Counted from the first letter of the stretch, positions 1 to 8,783 are shown. The stretch: 36,301 bases of DNA from Salipaludibacillus sp. CUR1 (GCF_021028955.1 NZ_JAIWPE010000013.1:1-36301); one strand, 5' to 3'. Translations and numbers: made by a program. Notes: generated by a model from the sequence alone, not told the origin.

Positions 1-60
1 TCCTTTGTAGAGGATTGGGAACAAGTATTGGTCTCTCCTCTACAATAGGAGCTTTTTTTG
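1..60 (+). terminator. Intrinsic terminator of the upstream gene
   Basis: Positions 1-14 pair with 36-50 (one bulged base), and the stem is followed by GC and a run of seven T. The gene it ends lies outside the window; by synteny with B. subtilis it would be the ridA (yabJ) homologue, which is inference. Confidence 0.75.
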
Positions 61-104
61 TGTTTGTAAACTCGAAATTACAATATATTCCATTCGTGCA
101 AGGC

Positions 105-123
105 TACTGGGTCTGACCCCTTT
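105..123 (+). repeat. Short palindromic repeat, copy 1
   Basis: The sequence TACTGGGTCTGACCCCTTT contains the dyad GGGTC-T-GACCC at 109-119. A second copy in opposite orientation lies at 15099-15120. Each copy sits in an intergenic region a little downstream of an intrinsic terminator. The form resembles REP-type extragenic palindromes, but no transposase gene is present in this window. Confidence 0.6.
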
Positions 124-176
124 AAGTCACACTTTGAACATTTTTTAACAATGAAAGATAAAGCGCTAACATTTTC

Positions 177-205
177 AGGATTTTTTAATCAAAAAAGAAG
201 GATAA
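177..205 (+). promoter_or_regulatory. Candidate sigma-H promoter of spoVG
   Basis: AGGATTT at 177-183 matches the sigma-H -35 element. About 14 bases downstream, 198-205 (AAGGATAA) resembles the RNNGAAT -10 element imperfectly. In B. subtilis spoVG is a classic sigma-H gene. The surrounding region is strongly AT-rich, as expected of an AbrB-bound promoter. A weaker sigma-A alternative is TTGAAC at 134-139, 17 bases, then GATAAA at 157-162. Confidence 0.4.
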
Positions 206-267
206 TTCCAATTTGCATAGAAACCGTTAACAGATAACAATATCATGTGAAAAGGGTGGTGGCAGAT

Positions 268-558
268 ATGGAAGTAACAGATGTGAGACTTCGCCGGGTT
301 AATACGGAAGGTCGTATGCTAGCAATCGCATCTATTACCATCGATGATGAATTTGTCGTTCATGACATCCGGGTCATCGACGGCAATAATGGTATGTTTG
401 TAGCAATGCCAAGTAAACGAACGCCGGACGGGGAGTTCAGGGACATTGCTCATCCAATTTCCTCTAAAACCAGGGAAAAAATTCAGACAGCAGTACTGGA
501 AGAGTATGATCGTGCTGGAGAGAAGGAAGAGGAGTTTGAAGAAGCCGGGGCATCCTGA
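268..558 (+). CDS. spoVG: SpoVG, RNA/DNA-binding regulator
   Basis: This 96-residue protein is nearly identical in plan to SpoVG of Bacillus and Listeria, a small site-specific nucleic-acid-binding regulator that affects asymmetric septation, cortex formation and, in other Firmicutes, virulence and capsule genes. The conserved core ([14 protein letters not shown] and [18 protein letters not shown]) and the C-terminal EEAGAS are intact. I start it at ATG 268, preceded at seven bases by AAAGGGTGGT. A GTG at 247 is in frame but would add seven residues that include the ribosome-binding site. The gene stands alone, with its own candidate promoter and a terminator at 606-634. What is seen: sequence match, start and flanking signals. 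The regulatory role is family knowledge. Confidence 0.97.
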   Translation: MEVTDVRLRRVNTEGRMLAIASITIDDEFVVHDIRVIDGNNGMFVAMPSKRTPDGEFRDIAHPISSKTREKIQTAVLEEYDRAGEKEEEFEEAGAS

Positions 559-605
559 TTTTAAGATATATAATGTGGTCATAACGGGACCAAAGTTACT
601 TCTGC

Positions 606-634
606 ATACGCCTTGAGAAAAGGCGTATTTTTTA
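606..634 (+). terminator. Intrinsic terminator after spoVG
   Basis: ATACGCCTT (606-614) pairs perfectly with AAGGCGTAT (620-628) around a five-base loop, followed by a T run. It separates spoVG from glmU. Confidence 0.9.
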
Positions 635-728
635 TTCCCTGACAGACAGAGTCCCCTTTCCAGGAGCCTTCAAACAAAGGGACTGTGTTAAAAGTGCTTC
701 AGTTCCACGTTTTTCTATCTCCCTAACC

Positions 729-757
729 TTGAAAAGAACGGCAATATAAGATATATT
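729..757 (+). promoter_or_regulatory. Sigma-A promoter of glmU-prs
   Basis: TTGAAA (729-734), a 17-base spacer, and TATATT (752-757) form a strong housekeeping promoter. The predicted transcript start is near 764, giving a leader of about 26 bases to the glmU start codon. This gives glmU a promoter independent of spoVG. Confidence 0.75.
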
Positions 758-789
758 CATAATGGAAAATCAGGCCTGGAGGTTATGCA

Positions 790-2151
790 ATGAATAAGAG
801 ATTTGCAGTGGTACTAGCTGCAGGAAAAGGTACAAGAATGAAATCAGACCTTTATAAGGTGCTTCACCCTGTATGTGGAAAGCCGATGGTTGAGCATATA
901 GTGGACCAGCTCACACAATGTGAGATAGATAAAACGGTGACTATTGTCGGCCATGGGGCCGAAAAAGTAAAAGAGCACTTGGGAGAACGTACCCAATATG
1001 CATTGCAGGAAGAGCAGCTGGGGACTGGCCATGCGGTTATGAAAGCCGAAGAGGCTTTGGCAAATGAACACGGAACAACAATTGTCGTTTGCGGAGACAC
1101 TCCTTTACTTACTAAAGACACGATGCAAGCTTTATTTAAGCACCATGAGGAAAAACAGGCAAAAGCCACCATCCTGACTGCACATGCGGAAAACCCTTCC
1201 GGCTACGGCAGAGTCCTGAGAGACGGAAACCAGGCTGTAAACAAAATAGTTGAACATAAAGATGCAACAGCCGAAGAGAAACAAGTAAAAGAAATAAATA
1301 CCGGCACTTATTGTTTTGATAATGAATCTCTTTTTAAAGCATTAAAACGTGTAGGGAACGATAATGTTCAAGGGGAGTATTACTTACCTGACGTCATTGA
1401 GATATTGCAAAAAGACGGGGAAACAGTAGCTGCTTACCAGACCGGGGACTTCAATGAAACGATGGGAGTCAACGATCGTGTTGCTTTAAGCCAGGCTGAA
1501 AAATGGATGAAAAAGCGGATTAATGAGAAATGGATGCGCGAAGGCGTATCGATTATGGATCCGGAAAATACCTATATATCTGCTGATGCAGAAATAGGTA
1601 AAGATACGACTGTTTTGCCGGGCACGGTTATCTCAGGAAACTCTGTAATCGGCGAAAGGTGTTATATCGGTCCGCACTCAGAAATTACAGAGAGCCGGAT
1701 CGGGAATGGGACAACTGTTCAACAATCAGTAGTAAATTTAAGCGAAGTAGGCTCCGCTGTTTCAATCGGACCTTTCTCCCACCTTCGTCCGCAAACAGAA
1801 TTAGCTGATAAAGTCCGCGTCGGCAACTTTGTGGAATTAAAGAAGATATCTATGGGAGAAGGAAGTAAAGCCTCTCACTTGAGTTATCTCGGAGATGCAG
1901 AGATCGGTGACGGAGTGAACGTCGGCTGTGGATCGATTACTGTAAACTACGACGGAAAAAATAAATACCTGACAAAAATCGAAGACGGGGCTTTTATCGG
2001 ATGCAATTCAAACTTAATTGCACCTGTTACAGTAGGCGAAGGTTCGTATATTGCAGCAGGCTCCACCATCACGGATAATGTTCCGGAAGACTCTCTCGCA
2101 ATTGCCCGTGAGCGGCAGGTTACTAAAGAAGGCTATTTCGACAAGAAGTAA
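790..2151 (+). CDS. glmU: GlmU, bifunctional UDP-GlcNAc synthesis enzyme
   Basis: GlmU carries out the last two steps to UDP-N-acetylglucosamine, the cytoplasmic precursor of peptidoglycan and teichoic acids: acetylation of glucosamine-1-phosphate and uridylyl transfer. The N-terminal nucleotidyltransferase shows the signature LAAGKGTRM at residues 9-17, followed by the conserved lysine region [11 protein letters not shown]. From about residue 250 the protein turns into hexapeptide repeats of a left-handed beta-helix (for example AEIGKD, SVIGER, AEIGDG), ending in the acetyltransferase site with the [13 protein letters not shown] segment. At 453 residues it has the usual length. The ATG follows TGGAGG at seven bases. 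prs lies 28 bases downstream with no terminator between, so the two are probably co-transcribed from the promoter at 729-757. Confidence 0.97.
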   Translation: MNKRFAVVLAAGKGTRMKSDLYKVLHPVCGKPMVEHIVDQLTQCEIDKTVTIVGHGAEKVKEHLGERTQYALQEEQLGTGHAVMKAEEALANEHGTTIVVCGDTPLLTKDTMQALFKHHEEKQAKATILTAHAENPSGYGRVLRDGNQAVNKIVEHKDATAEEKQVKEINTGTYCFDNESLFKALKRVGNDNVQGEYYLPDVIEILQKDGETVAAYQTGDFNETMGVNDRVALSQAEKWMKKRINEKWMREGVSIMDPENTYISADAEIGKDTTVLPGTVISGNSVIGERCYIGPHSEITESRIGNGTTVQQSVVNLSEVGSAVSIGPFSHLRPQTELADKVRVGNFVELKKISMGEGSKASHLSYLGDAEIGDGVNVGCGSITVNYDGKNKYLTKIEDGAFIGCNSNLIAPVTVGEGSYIAAGSTITDNVPEDSLAIARERQVTKEGYFDKK

Positions 2152-2179
2152 GAAAGTAAACAATATGGAGGTTTAAACG

Positions 2180-3130
2180 ATGGCTCAGTATAAAGATGAT
2201 AATCTAAAGGTGTTCACGTTAAATTCCAACCCTGAGTTGGCTTATGAAATTACAAAAGAAATTGGAGTGGAAATGGGGAAGAGCTCCGTTACCCGTTTCA
2301 GTGATGGGGAAATTCAGATTAATATTGAAGAAAGTATTCGAGGATGCGATATTTTTATTATTCAGTCAACGTCATCACCGGCTAATGAGCACATTATGGA
2401 ACTGCTCATTATGATTGATGCATTGAAGCGAGCGTCCGCCAACAATATTAATGTGGTGCTTCCATACTACGGATATGCCCGGCAGGACAGGAAAGCCCGT
2501 TCACGTGAACCTATTACAGCAAAACTTGTAGCAAACCTTCTTGAGACAGCAGGCGCTACAAGAGTAATTTCATTAGACCTCCATGCGACACAGATTCAAG
2601 GCTTCTTTGATATCCCTGTGGATCAGCTTGTGGGAGTGCCGATTTTAGCCAACTATTTCGAAGAGAAAGACTTAGGAGATATTGTTATCGTTTCTCCAGA
2701 CCACGGCGGAGTGGTACGAGCCCGAAAAATGGCCGATCGTTTAAAAGCTCCTATTGCTATAATTGACAAACGCCGTCCGAAACCTAACATGGCGGAAGTC
2801 ATGAATATAGTGGGTAACATTGATGGGAAAACAGCAATCATCATTGATGATATCATTGACACAGCCGGAACAATGACTTTAGCTGCAAATGCTATGATAG
2901 AGAACGGGGCAAAAGAAGTTTATGCCTGCAGCACTCACCCGGTGTTGTCAGGTCCGGCAATCGAGCGCATCCAAAATTCAAAAATTAAAGAGCTTGTGGT
3001 AACTAACACAATTCCACTGCCTGAAGAAAAGATGATTGATAATATTACACAGCTCTCGATAGCCCCGTTATTGGCTAAAGCCATTGTCCATGTACATGAA
3101 CAACGTTCAGTCAGCCGCCTGTTTGATTAA
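2180..3130 (+). CDS. prs: Ribose-phosphate pyrophosphokinase
   Basis: Prs transfers pyrophosphate from ATP to ribose-5-phosphate to make PRPP, the common precursor of purine, pyrimidine, histidine, tryptophan and NAD synthesis. This is the class I enzyme: the ATP-binding segment [10 protein letters not shown] ends at residue 105, the pyrophosphate-loop region DHGGVVRAR spans 174-182, the flexible-loop lysine and arginines (DKRRPKP) end near 202, and the PRPP-binding loop DDIIDTAGT is at 223-231. The length of 316 residues is standard. The start ATG has GGAGG eight bases upstream. It follows glmU by 28 bases, an arrangement conserved in Bacilli. I see no clear terminator in the 160 bases after it, so some read-through into ctc is possible. 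Confidence 0.97.
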   Translation: MAQYKDDNLKVFTLNSNPELAYEITKEIGVEMGKSSVTRFSDGEIQINIEESIRGCDIFIIQSTSSPANEHIMELLIMIDALKRASANNINVVLPYYGYARQDRKARSREPITAKLVANLLETAGATRVISLDLHATQIQGFFDIPVDQLVGVPILANYFEEKDLGDIVIVSPDHGGVVRARKMADRLKAPIAIIDKRRPKPNMAEVMNIVGNIDGKTAIIIDDIIDTAGTMTLAANAMIENGAKEVYACSTHPVLSGPAIERIQNSKIKELVVTNTIPLPEEKMIDNITQLSIAPLLAKAIVHVHEQRSVSRLFD

Positions 3131-3225
3131 CTCAGGTAAGCCGCATGTAAGTCTGAAAAAGCTGTTTTAACCAGGTCGTTAGATGGTTTTAAAGGGGTCT
3201 TCATTAAATTCTGTGAAAATTATAG

Positions 3226-3251
3226 GTTTTAATTGAAAGAATGTGGGGAAA
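3226..3251 (+). promoter_or_regulatory. Candidate sigma-B promoter of ctc
   Basis: GTTTTA (3226-3231), 14 bases, then GGGAAA (3246-3251) closely fits the general-stress sigma-B pattern GTTTWA-N14-GGGWAW. In B. subtilis ctc was one of the founding sigma-B genes. Whether this organism has sigma-B cannot be seen here. Confidence 0.55.
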
Positions 3252-3290
3252 ACCATAGAAAGAACCTAAAAAATGATGAGGTGATTCAAT

Positions 3291-3959
3291 ATGGCTACAG
3301 TTTTACAAGCAGCAGTACGAGAAGATCTGAGAGGTTCGAGATTAGCAAAAATCCGTAATGAAGGAAACATACCAGCCGTTGTATACGGTAAAGAGTTTGG
3401 TAATAAACCTGTTTCAGTGGAAGAAGTGGCTTTTATTAAAACACTTCGGGAACAAGGAAAAACAGGCGTTTTCCACCTGGATATAGATGGCCAGAAAACA
3501 GATGTTATGATTTACGATATCCAATATGACACAATGAAGAACCAATACATTCATATCGACTTTTATGCAGCTGATATGAAATCCGAAATGGACGCAGATG
3601 TGCCTGTCCAGGTTACAGGAGAATCTAAAGGCGTTCAAGACGGCGGTGTTCTCCAGCAGGCTGTTTATGAACTTTCTGTAAGGGCCCTTCCAAGAGAACT
3701 TCCGGACTCTATCGAAGTGGACGTAACAGACCTTGATGTAAATGACGCACTTCTTGTTAAAGATCTAAAAGCAGGTGCTAAGTTTGAATTTAATAATGAC
3801 CCTGAAGAAGTTGTAGTCTCTGTGACTCCGCCTGATGAGGAGCCGGAAGAGCCAATGACAGAAGATGGGGAAGAACCTGAACTTGTAGACGGGGACCCTG
3901 ATGCGGAACCTGAAAAGAGCGGTTCAGATGAAGAAAAAGCGTTAGAAAAAGAAGAATAA
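3291..3959 (+). CDS. ctc: Ribosomal protein L25/Ctc, general stress protein
   Basis: The Ctc family (L25/TL5) binds 5S rRNA in the large ribosomal subunit and is needed for full translation under stress. The N-terminal L25 domain (about 1-95, including IPAVVYGKEFGNKPV) and the C-terminal beta domain (about 96-180, with DVPVQVTGESKGVQDGG) are both present. The protein then carries a tail, residues 180-222, in which 21 of 43 residues are Asp or Glu. It is 222 residues long, against about 204 in B. subtilis, and the tail accounts for the difference. The ATG is preceded by a GAGGTG ribosome-binding site. The gene is monocistronic, between a sigma-B-like promoter and a strong terminator. The acid tail may reflect a salt-adapted proteome, which is inference. 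Confidence 0.95.
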   Translation: MATVLQAAVREDLRGSRLAKIRNEGNIPAVVYGKEFGNKPVSVEEVAFIKTLREQGKTGVFHLDIDGQKTDVMIYDIQYDTMKNQYIHIDFYAADMKSEMDADVPVQVTGESKGVQDGGVLQQAVYELSVRALPRELPDSIEVDVTDLDVNDALLVKDLKAGAKFEFNNDPEEVVVSVTPPDEEPEEPMTEDGEEPELVDGDPDAEPEKSGSDEEKALEKEE

Positions 3960-3967
3960 GGGTGTCG

Positions 3968-3998
3968 GGGTATAACCGCTCAGGTTATACCCTTTTAA
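3968..3998 (+). terminator. Intrinsic terminator after ctc
   Basis: GGGTATAACC (3968-3977) and GGTTATACCC (3983-3992) form a perfect ten-base-pair stem with a five-base loop, followed by four T. Confidence 0.88.
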
Positions 3999-4023
3999 CG
4001 ATTTAAATAACCGAAAAGGTCAG

Positions 4024-4052
4024 TTAACTTTCCCTTAACATTCCAGTATAAT
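4024..4052 (+). promoter_or_regulatory. Sigma-A promoter of pth
   Basis: A perfect -10 TATAAT (4047-4052) lies 17 bases after TTAACT (4024-4029, four of six matches). Transcription would start near 4059, only about 23 bases before the ATG at 4082, so the ribosome-binding site at 4069-4073 would be part of the message. Confidence 0.6.
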
Positions 4053-4081
4053 AAAAGCAGCCGGTATAAGGAGAGAACAAT

Positions 4082-4702
4082 ATGTTTTTTAAAAAGCTTT
4101 TCCAGAGAAGAGCTGAAGAACCAGAAGGAGAGAATGGACAGATGAAGCTCATCGCAGGACTGGGAAACCCGGGGAAGAAGTACGAAAGGACGCGCCATAA
4201 TGTAGGTTTTGAAGTAATTGATAAGTGTCAGGAGAGGCTTAATGTAGAGCTTGATCAGGCTAAATTTAAAGGAGCCTACGGTTTTACAAGAGCCGGAGCA
4301 GAGAAAACCTTTCTTTTGAAACCTCTTACTTATATGAATTTATCCGGAGAATCAATTGTGCCGCTTATGAATTACTTCAAACTGAAACCGGAAGACTTAC
4401 TTGTTATTTACGATGACCTCGACCTTCCTCCCGGAAAAATCCGATTGAGGCAAAAAGGCGGTCATGGCGGGCATAATGGGATGAAATCAATCATCCAGCA
4501 TTTAGGCTCAGATAAATTCAACCGTATCCGTATAGGAATCGGACGGCCTGAACCTGGAGTAGCTGTGCCGGACTATGTGCTCGGGACATTTCCTCCAAAG
4601 GAAAGGCAGGAAGTAGATGAAGCGGTTGAAAAAGCAGCCCGGGCAGCAGAAGCCTGGACGGAGACTGATTTTGTAAAAGTGATGAATGAGTATAACCAGT
4701 AG
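4082..4702 (+). CDS. pth: Peptidyl-tRNA hydrolase
   Basis: Pth (SpoVC in B. subtilis) hydrolyses peptidyl-tRNA released by drop-off, recycling tRNA; it is essential in many bacteria. The hydrolase domain starts at the internal Met21 with MKLIAGLGNPGKKYE. It shows the substrate Asn (GLGNP), the catalytic His in TRHNVGF (His39 from this start), the Asp-rich YDDLDLPPGKIRL segment and GGHNGMKS. Two starts are possible. ATG 4082 has AAGGAG eight bases upstream and fits the promoter well, but adds a basic 20-residue extension. ATG 4142 gives the 186-residue canonical protein and has its own AAGGAG 11 bases upstream. I report the longer form because its translation signals are better; conservation favours the shorter. 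Confidence 0.93.
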   Translation: MFFKKLFQRRAEEPEGENGQMKLIAGLGNPGKKYERTRHNVGFEVIDKCQERLNVELDQAKFKGAYGFTRAGAEKTFLLKPLTYMNLSGESIVPLMNYFKLKPEDLLVIYDDLDLPPGKIRLRQKGGHGGHNGMKSIIQHLGSDKFNRIRIGIGRPEPGVAVPDYVLGTFPPKERQEVDEAVEKAARAAEAWTETDFVKVMNEYNQ

Positions 4703-4738
4703 GAGTGAAGGCGCCTATTGCAGTGACCTAACCTTATT

Positions 4739-4768
4739 GAATACCGTCTCTAAAGGTTGTTCATACTA
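4739..4768 (+). promoter_or_regulatory. Candidate sigma-G promoter of fin
   Basis: GAATA (4739-4743), 18 bases, CATACTA (4762-4768) matches the sigma-G pattern GHATR-N18-CATNHTA at every defined position. B. subtilis fin is transcribed in the forespore by sigma-F and sigma-G, so the match has biological support. Confidence 0.6.
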
Positions 4769-4804
4769 GTGATTAATGAACGGTGTTTAATAAGGAGGAT
4801 CATA

Positions 4805-5032
4805 ATGGCATTTCATTACTATTGCAGGCATTGCCGGCAGAAAATTGGCGACCTGGATGTAGATATAGACAGGCGGCAATTAGGACTTGAGCAATTAACA
4901 GAACAGGACGAACAGGAAATGATAGAATATGATAAGCAAGGAAATGTTTACATTCGCATTATTTGCGAAGAATGCGAGCAGGCACTGGCGAAGTTTCCTG
5001 ACTATCACGAGCAGGACACGTTTATTCAATAA
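4805..5032 (+). CDS. fin: Fin, anti-sigma-F factor
   Basis: Fin (formerly YabK) is a small forespore protein that binds sigma-F and helps the switch to sigma-G. This 75-residue protein has the two cysteine pairs expected of the family, C7-R-H-C10 and C54-E-E-C57, and ends in the family's PDYHEQDTFIQ. I start it at ATG 4805 (MAFHYYCRHC), preceded by TAAGGAGGATCATA, a near-perfect ribosome-binding site. An in-frame ATG at 4757 would add 16 residues unlike anything in the family. The gene has a sigma-G-like promoter in front and a terminator behind, so it is its own transcription unit between pth and mfd, as in B. subtilis. Confidence 0.93.
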   Translation: MAFHYYCRHCRQKIGDLDVDIDRRQLGLEQLTEQDEQEMIEYDKQGNVYIRIICEECEQALAKFPDYHEQDTFIQ

Positions 5033-5048
5033 CTAAACAGATAAACAA

Positions 5049-5077
5049 GCTTTGGCTTTTAAGGCCAAAGCGTTTTT
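5049..5077 (+). terminator. Intrinsic terminator after fin
   Basis: GCTTTGGC (5049-5056) pairs with GCCAAAGC (5064-5071), loop of seven bases, followed by G and five T. Confidence 0.88.
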
Positions 5078-5184
5078 CTACTATTTCTGAATGATAGACA
5101 TTTTTAAGTTTTTTTAAAATAAGATTAATTATATCCTTTCATGGGCATGACGAAAAGAAAGGATTTGAAAAGGTGGGGAAAACC

Positions 5185-8100
5185 TTGGAAGGGCTAATTA
5201 AATCAATTTATCATGGGGATGATGTCTCAAGCATAGTTGAGGGATTAGAAGCAAACCTGTCTGAGCAGATGATATCAGGTCTCACAGGCTCCGCGCGTTC
5301 GCTTATGCTTGCATCGATCTTTAAGCGGACTGGAAAATCACAGTTAATAGTGACTCATAATTTATTTCAGGCTCAGAAGCTTTATGATGATCTCGTCTCC
5401 ATTGCAGGCGAAGAGCATGTTTTTTTGTATCCGGTTAATGAATTAATCTCTGCTGAGATTGCTGTGGCAAGCCCTGAAATGAGAGGGCAGCGAATGGAAG
5501 CATTAAACCAGTGGGCTTCCGGTAATGAAGCGATTGTGATTACCCCGGTGGCAGGAGCAAGACGGCTTCTTCCGCCTCAATCGATGTGGAGGGAAAGGCA
5601 GCTTTCTTTTAAAACAGGGGAAGAAATAGATTTAGAAAAGGTTTTAACTCAATGTATCTCAATGGGTTTTCAACGGGTGGACATGGTTTCAGGGCCTGGC
5701 CAGCTAAGCGTGCGCGGGGGAATTATTGATATATATCCGTTAACGGAGGAACATCCGGTGCGTATGGAATTATTCGATACGGAGGTTGATTCCATCCGCT
5801 TCTTTGACGTTGAGACCCAGCGGTCAAAATCCCAGGTAAAAGAAGTTACGATCAGTCCTGCCAGGGAGATCCTGCTTGATGACGAACATTTTAAGCGGGG
5901 TGCCTCAAAGCTGGAGGCGGCGCTAGCTTCCAGTTTAAAGAAAGTAAAAAATGCTTCTGTTAAAGAGAGCCTGGCAGAGAATATCGGTATGGAAATAGAT
6001 TATTTGAAACAGCATACGATGTTTGATGCCATGTACAAATATATGTCGTTATACTATGAAAACGAGAACACTATCATAGATTATTTGCCGGCTGGCGGTA
6101 CTGTTTTTGTCGATGAAGTGAGCCGGGTGCAGGAAATGGTTCAAAGCCTGGAACGGGAAGAAGCCGATTGGCAAACAACAATGCTGTCGCAAGGGTCCGT
6201 TATTTCAGATCTTCACATGTCAAAGTCTTGGGAAGATATTATTCAAAAGACGGCAGTGCCTAAAATTTATCTCAGTTTATTCCTGCGTCACGTTCCTTCA
6301 ACAAATCCGCAAAACCTTATAAATATTCAAAGTAAATCTATGCAAAACTTTCATGGCCAGCTTCATTTGCTGAAAAATGAAGTCGACAGGTGGAAAGAAG
6401 CAGATTATTCAATTTCGTTTATTTGTGCTGGAAAAGAACGGGCGGAAAGAATGAAAAATGTGCTGGAAGATTACGAGATTGAAGCAGTGATTGTCACCGG
6501 GGATCAGGAGCCTGTAAAAGGCCAGGCTCAAATTATTCAGGGCCATGTCATGGCCGGTTTTGAACTTCCGATGCAGCGCATGATCGTCCTCACAGAAGAA
6601 GAGGTATTTACGAAAAAAACGAGAAAACCTAAGAGGAAGCAAAAGCTGTCAAACGCTGAAAGAATTAAGAGCTATTCAGAGCTTAATGTAGGCGACTGGG
6701 TAGTGCACGTCAACCACGGAATCGGGAAGTACTTAGGTATAGATACTCTGAAAGTCGGAGATATCCATAAGGATTATATGCATATTTCATATGCAGGGAA
6801 TGATAAGCTCTATGTGCCGGTGGAACAGATCGACCAGGTGCAGAAATATGTGGGGTCAGAAGATAAAGACCCTAAACTTTATGCGCTTGGAGGAAGCGAC
6901 TGGAAGAAAGTTAAAAAGAAAGTTAAATCTTCTGTCCAGGACATTGCTGATGATCTAATTAAGCTATATGCAGAGCGGGAACGGACGAAAGGCTATTCGT
7001 TTTCCCAGGATGGCCCTGAACAGCAGGAATTTGAAGCTTCATTTCCTTATCAGGAAACAGATGATCAAATACAGGCTATCGAAGAAATTAAGAAAGATAT
7101 GGAGCTCGAACGTCCGATGGACCGCCTGTTGTGCGGCGACGTAGGTTACGGAAAAACAGAAGTAGCGCTTCGTGCAGCATTTAAGGCGATTATGGACGGC
7201 AAACAGGTTGCTATTCTCGTTCCGACCACGATCCTCGCCCAGCAGCATTATGAAACCATTCGGGAAAGGTTTCAGGATTTCGCTGTGAATATAGGGCTGT
7301 TAAGCCGCTTCCGGACCAGAAAAGAATTGAAACAAACGACAGAAGCTCTTAAGAAAGGCTCATGCGATATCGTTGTCGGGACTCACAGGCTCCTTTCTAA
7401 AGATATTTCCTTTAAAGAACTGGGATTATTAATCGTGGATGAGGAACAGCGTTTCGGTGTGACTCATAAAGAAAAAATTAAACAGCTGAAAGCGAATGTC
7501 GATGTTTTGACCTTAACAGCTACACCTATTCCAAGAACCCTTCATATGTCAATGCTTGGCGTAAGGGATCTGTCAGTAATAGAAACGCCGCCCGAGAACC
7601 GTTTCCCGGTTCAGACATATGTGGTGGACTACAACGAATCGCTAGTCAGGGAAGCGATTGAGAGGGAATTGGCACGGGGGGGCCAGGTATACTTTTTATA
7701 TAACCGGGTAGAAGATATTGAATCAATGGCCGATAAAATATCTATGCTTGTGCCCGACGCGAATGTTCAATTCGCCCATGGCCGCATGACTGAAGGGGAA
7801 CTTGAAACCGTCATGCTCGATTTCCTTGAAGGCACAACAGAAGTATTAGTCACGACCACTATTATTGAAACCGGGGTAGACATTCCAAATGTAAATACGC
7901 TTATTATCCATAATGCGGACCGCATGGGCCTTTCACAGCTTTATCAGCTGCGCGGCCGTGTCGGAAGGTCAAACCGCATCGCTTACGCGTATTTTACACA
8001 TCAAAGGGATAAGGTCCTGACTGAAGTGGCTGAAAAAAGACTCCAATCGATTAAAGAATTCACTGAGCTGGGCTCCGGCTTTAAGATAGCTATGCGTGAT

Positions 8101-8739
8101 TTATCTATAAGAGGGGCAGGCAATCTGCTTGGGGCCGAACAGCATGGCTTCATAGCTTCGGTTGGTTTTGATTTATATTCGCAAATGCTGAAAGAAGCGA
8201 TTGACGAAAGAAAAGATTCAGGTGACGCTGAAGCTGACGGGCAGAAGCAAACAAAGGAACCTGAGATCGAACTGGATATAAAAGTCGATGCCTATATTCC
8301 GGAAACTTATATTGCGGATTCAAAACAAAAAATTGATATGTATAAACGTTTTAAAATGCTGGATTCACAAAAGGATTTATTAGATCTTCAAAATGAGATG
8401 ATCGACAGGTTCGGCGATTATCCGCCTGAAGTAAGCTATCTTTTTTCAGTGTCTAAAGTAAAGCTCCTTGCAAGACAGGAAGGAATAGATTCCATCTCTG
8501 AAAAAAACCAGCTGTGTAAAGTCGTACTAAGTGAAGAAACAACAAACCGGATCGATGGGTCGAAACTATTCTCGTTAGTAAATAAGGTTTCGCCTAAATT
8601 ACATCTTTCAATGGCAGGTAATCAGATTGTTATCCATCTAAAAACCAAGTCTCTGAAAGATGGAGAGTATATGCAAATTCTGGAGAAGGTACTGGATAAA
8701 CTGGACGAAGTGCAGAAAGATGAAGTAGCAAACGCATAA
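5185..8739 (+). CDS. mfd: Mfd, transcription-repair coupling factor
   Basis: Mfd pushes stalled RNA polymerase off DNA damage and recruits UvrA. Domains in order: a degenerate UvrB-like module (to about 340, with GIIDIYPLT), the polymerase-interacting domain (GDWVVHVNHGIGKYLGID, around 500-560), a RecG-like translocase with Walker A GDVGYGKT at 651-658 and the DEEQ box at 752-755, the helicase C-domain with QLRGRVGRS, and a C-terminal UvrA-binding domain. I choose TTG 5185 (reading MEGLIKSIYHG) because it aligns with the B. subtilis start and has AAAGGTGG about ten bases upstream. GTG 5173 is in frame four codons earlier but lies inside that ribosome-binding site. The product is 1184 residues, the usual size. 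The 150 bases upstream hold the fin terminator and AT-rich sequence without a clear promoter. Confidence 0.97.
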   Translation: MEGLIKSIYHGDDVSSIVEGLEANLSEQMISGLTGSARSLMLASIFKRTGKSQLIVTHNLFQAQKLYDDLVSIAGEEHVFLYPVNELISAEIAVASPEMRGQRMEALNQWASGNEAIVITPVAGARRLLPPQSMWRERQLSFKTGEEIDLEKVLTQCISMGFQRVDMVSGPGQLSVRGGIIDIYPLTEEHPVRMELFDTEVDSIRFFDVETQRSKSQVKEVTISPAREILLDDEHFKRGASKLEAALASSLKKVKNASVKESLAENIGMEIDYLKQHTMFDAMYKYMSLYYENENTIIDYLPAGGTVFVDEVSRVQEMVQSLEREEADWQTTMLSQGSVISDLHMSKSWEDIIQKTAVPKIYLSLFLRHVPSTNPQNLINIQSKSMQNFHGQLHLLKNEVDRWKEADYSISFICAGKERAERMKNVLEDYEIEAVIVTGDQEPVKGQAQIIQGHVMAGFELPMQRMIVLTEEEVFTKKTRKPKRKQKLSNAERIKSYSELNVGDWVVHVNHGIGKYLGIDTLKVGDIHKDYMHISYAGNDKLYVPVEQIDQVQKYVGSEDKDPKLYALGGSDWKKVKKKVKSSVQDIADDLIKLYAERERTKGYSFSQDGPEQQEFEASFPYQETDDQIQAIEEIKKDMELERPMDRLLCGDVGYGKTEVALRAAFKAIMDGKQVAILVPTTILAQQHYETIRERFQDFAVNIGLLSRFRTRKELKQTTEALKKGSCDIVVGTHRLLSKDISFKELGLLIVDEEQRFGVTHKEKIKQLKANVDVLTLTATPIPRTLHMSMLGVRDLSVIETPPENRFPVQTYVVDYNESLVREAIERELARGGQVYFLYNRVEDIESMADKISMLVPDANVQFAHGRMTEGELETVMLDFLEGTTEVLVTTTIIETGVDIPNVNTLIIHNADRMGLSQLYQLRGRVGRSNRIAYAYFTHQRDKVLTEVAEKRLQSIKEFTELGSGFKIAMRDLSIRGAGNLLGAEQHGFIASVGFDLYSQMLKEAIDERKDSGDAEADGQKQTKEPEIELDIKVDAYIPETYIADSKQKIDMYKRFKMLDSQKDLLDLQNEMIDRFGDYPPEVSYLFSVSKVKLLARQEGIDSISEKNQLCKVVLSEETTNRIDGSKLFSLVNKVSPKLHLSMAGNQIVIHLKTKSLKDGEYMQILEKVLDKLDEVQKDEVANA

Positions 8740-8746
8740 GTGCCGG

Positions 8747-8783
8747 GCTGCCCCAAAGGTTTGACTTTGAGGGCAGCTCTTTT
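8747..8783 (+). terminator. Intrinsic terminator after mfd
   Basis: GCTGCCC (8747-8753) pairs with GGGCAGC (8771-8777), continued inside by CAAAG/CTTTG (8754-8758 with 8765-8769, one bulged A). The T tract is short (TCTTTT). The following 130 bases to about 8915 are AT-rich and show no gene. Confidence 0.75.

Noticed and set aside
5101-5125. Sigma-A promoter for mfd
   Set aside because: TAGACA at 5095 and TAAGAT at 5120 are 19 bases apart and weak; in such AT-rich sequence this is not convincing.
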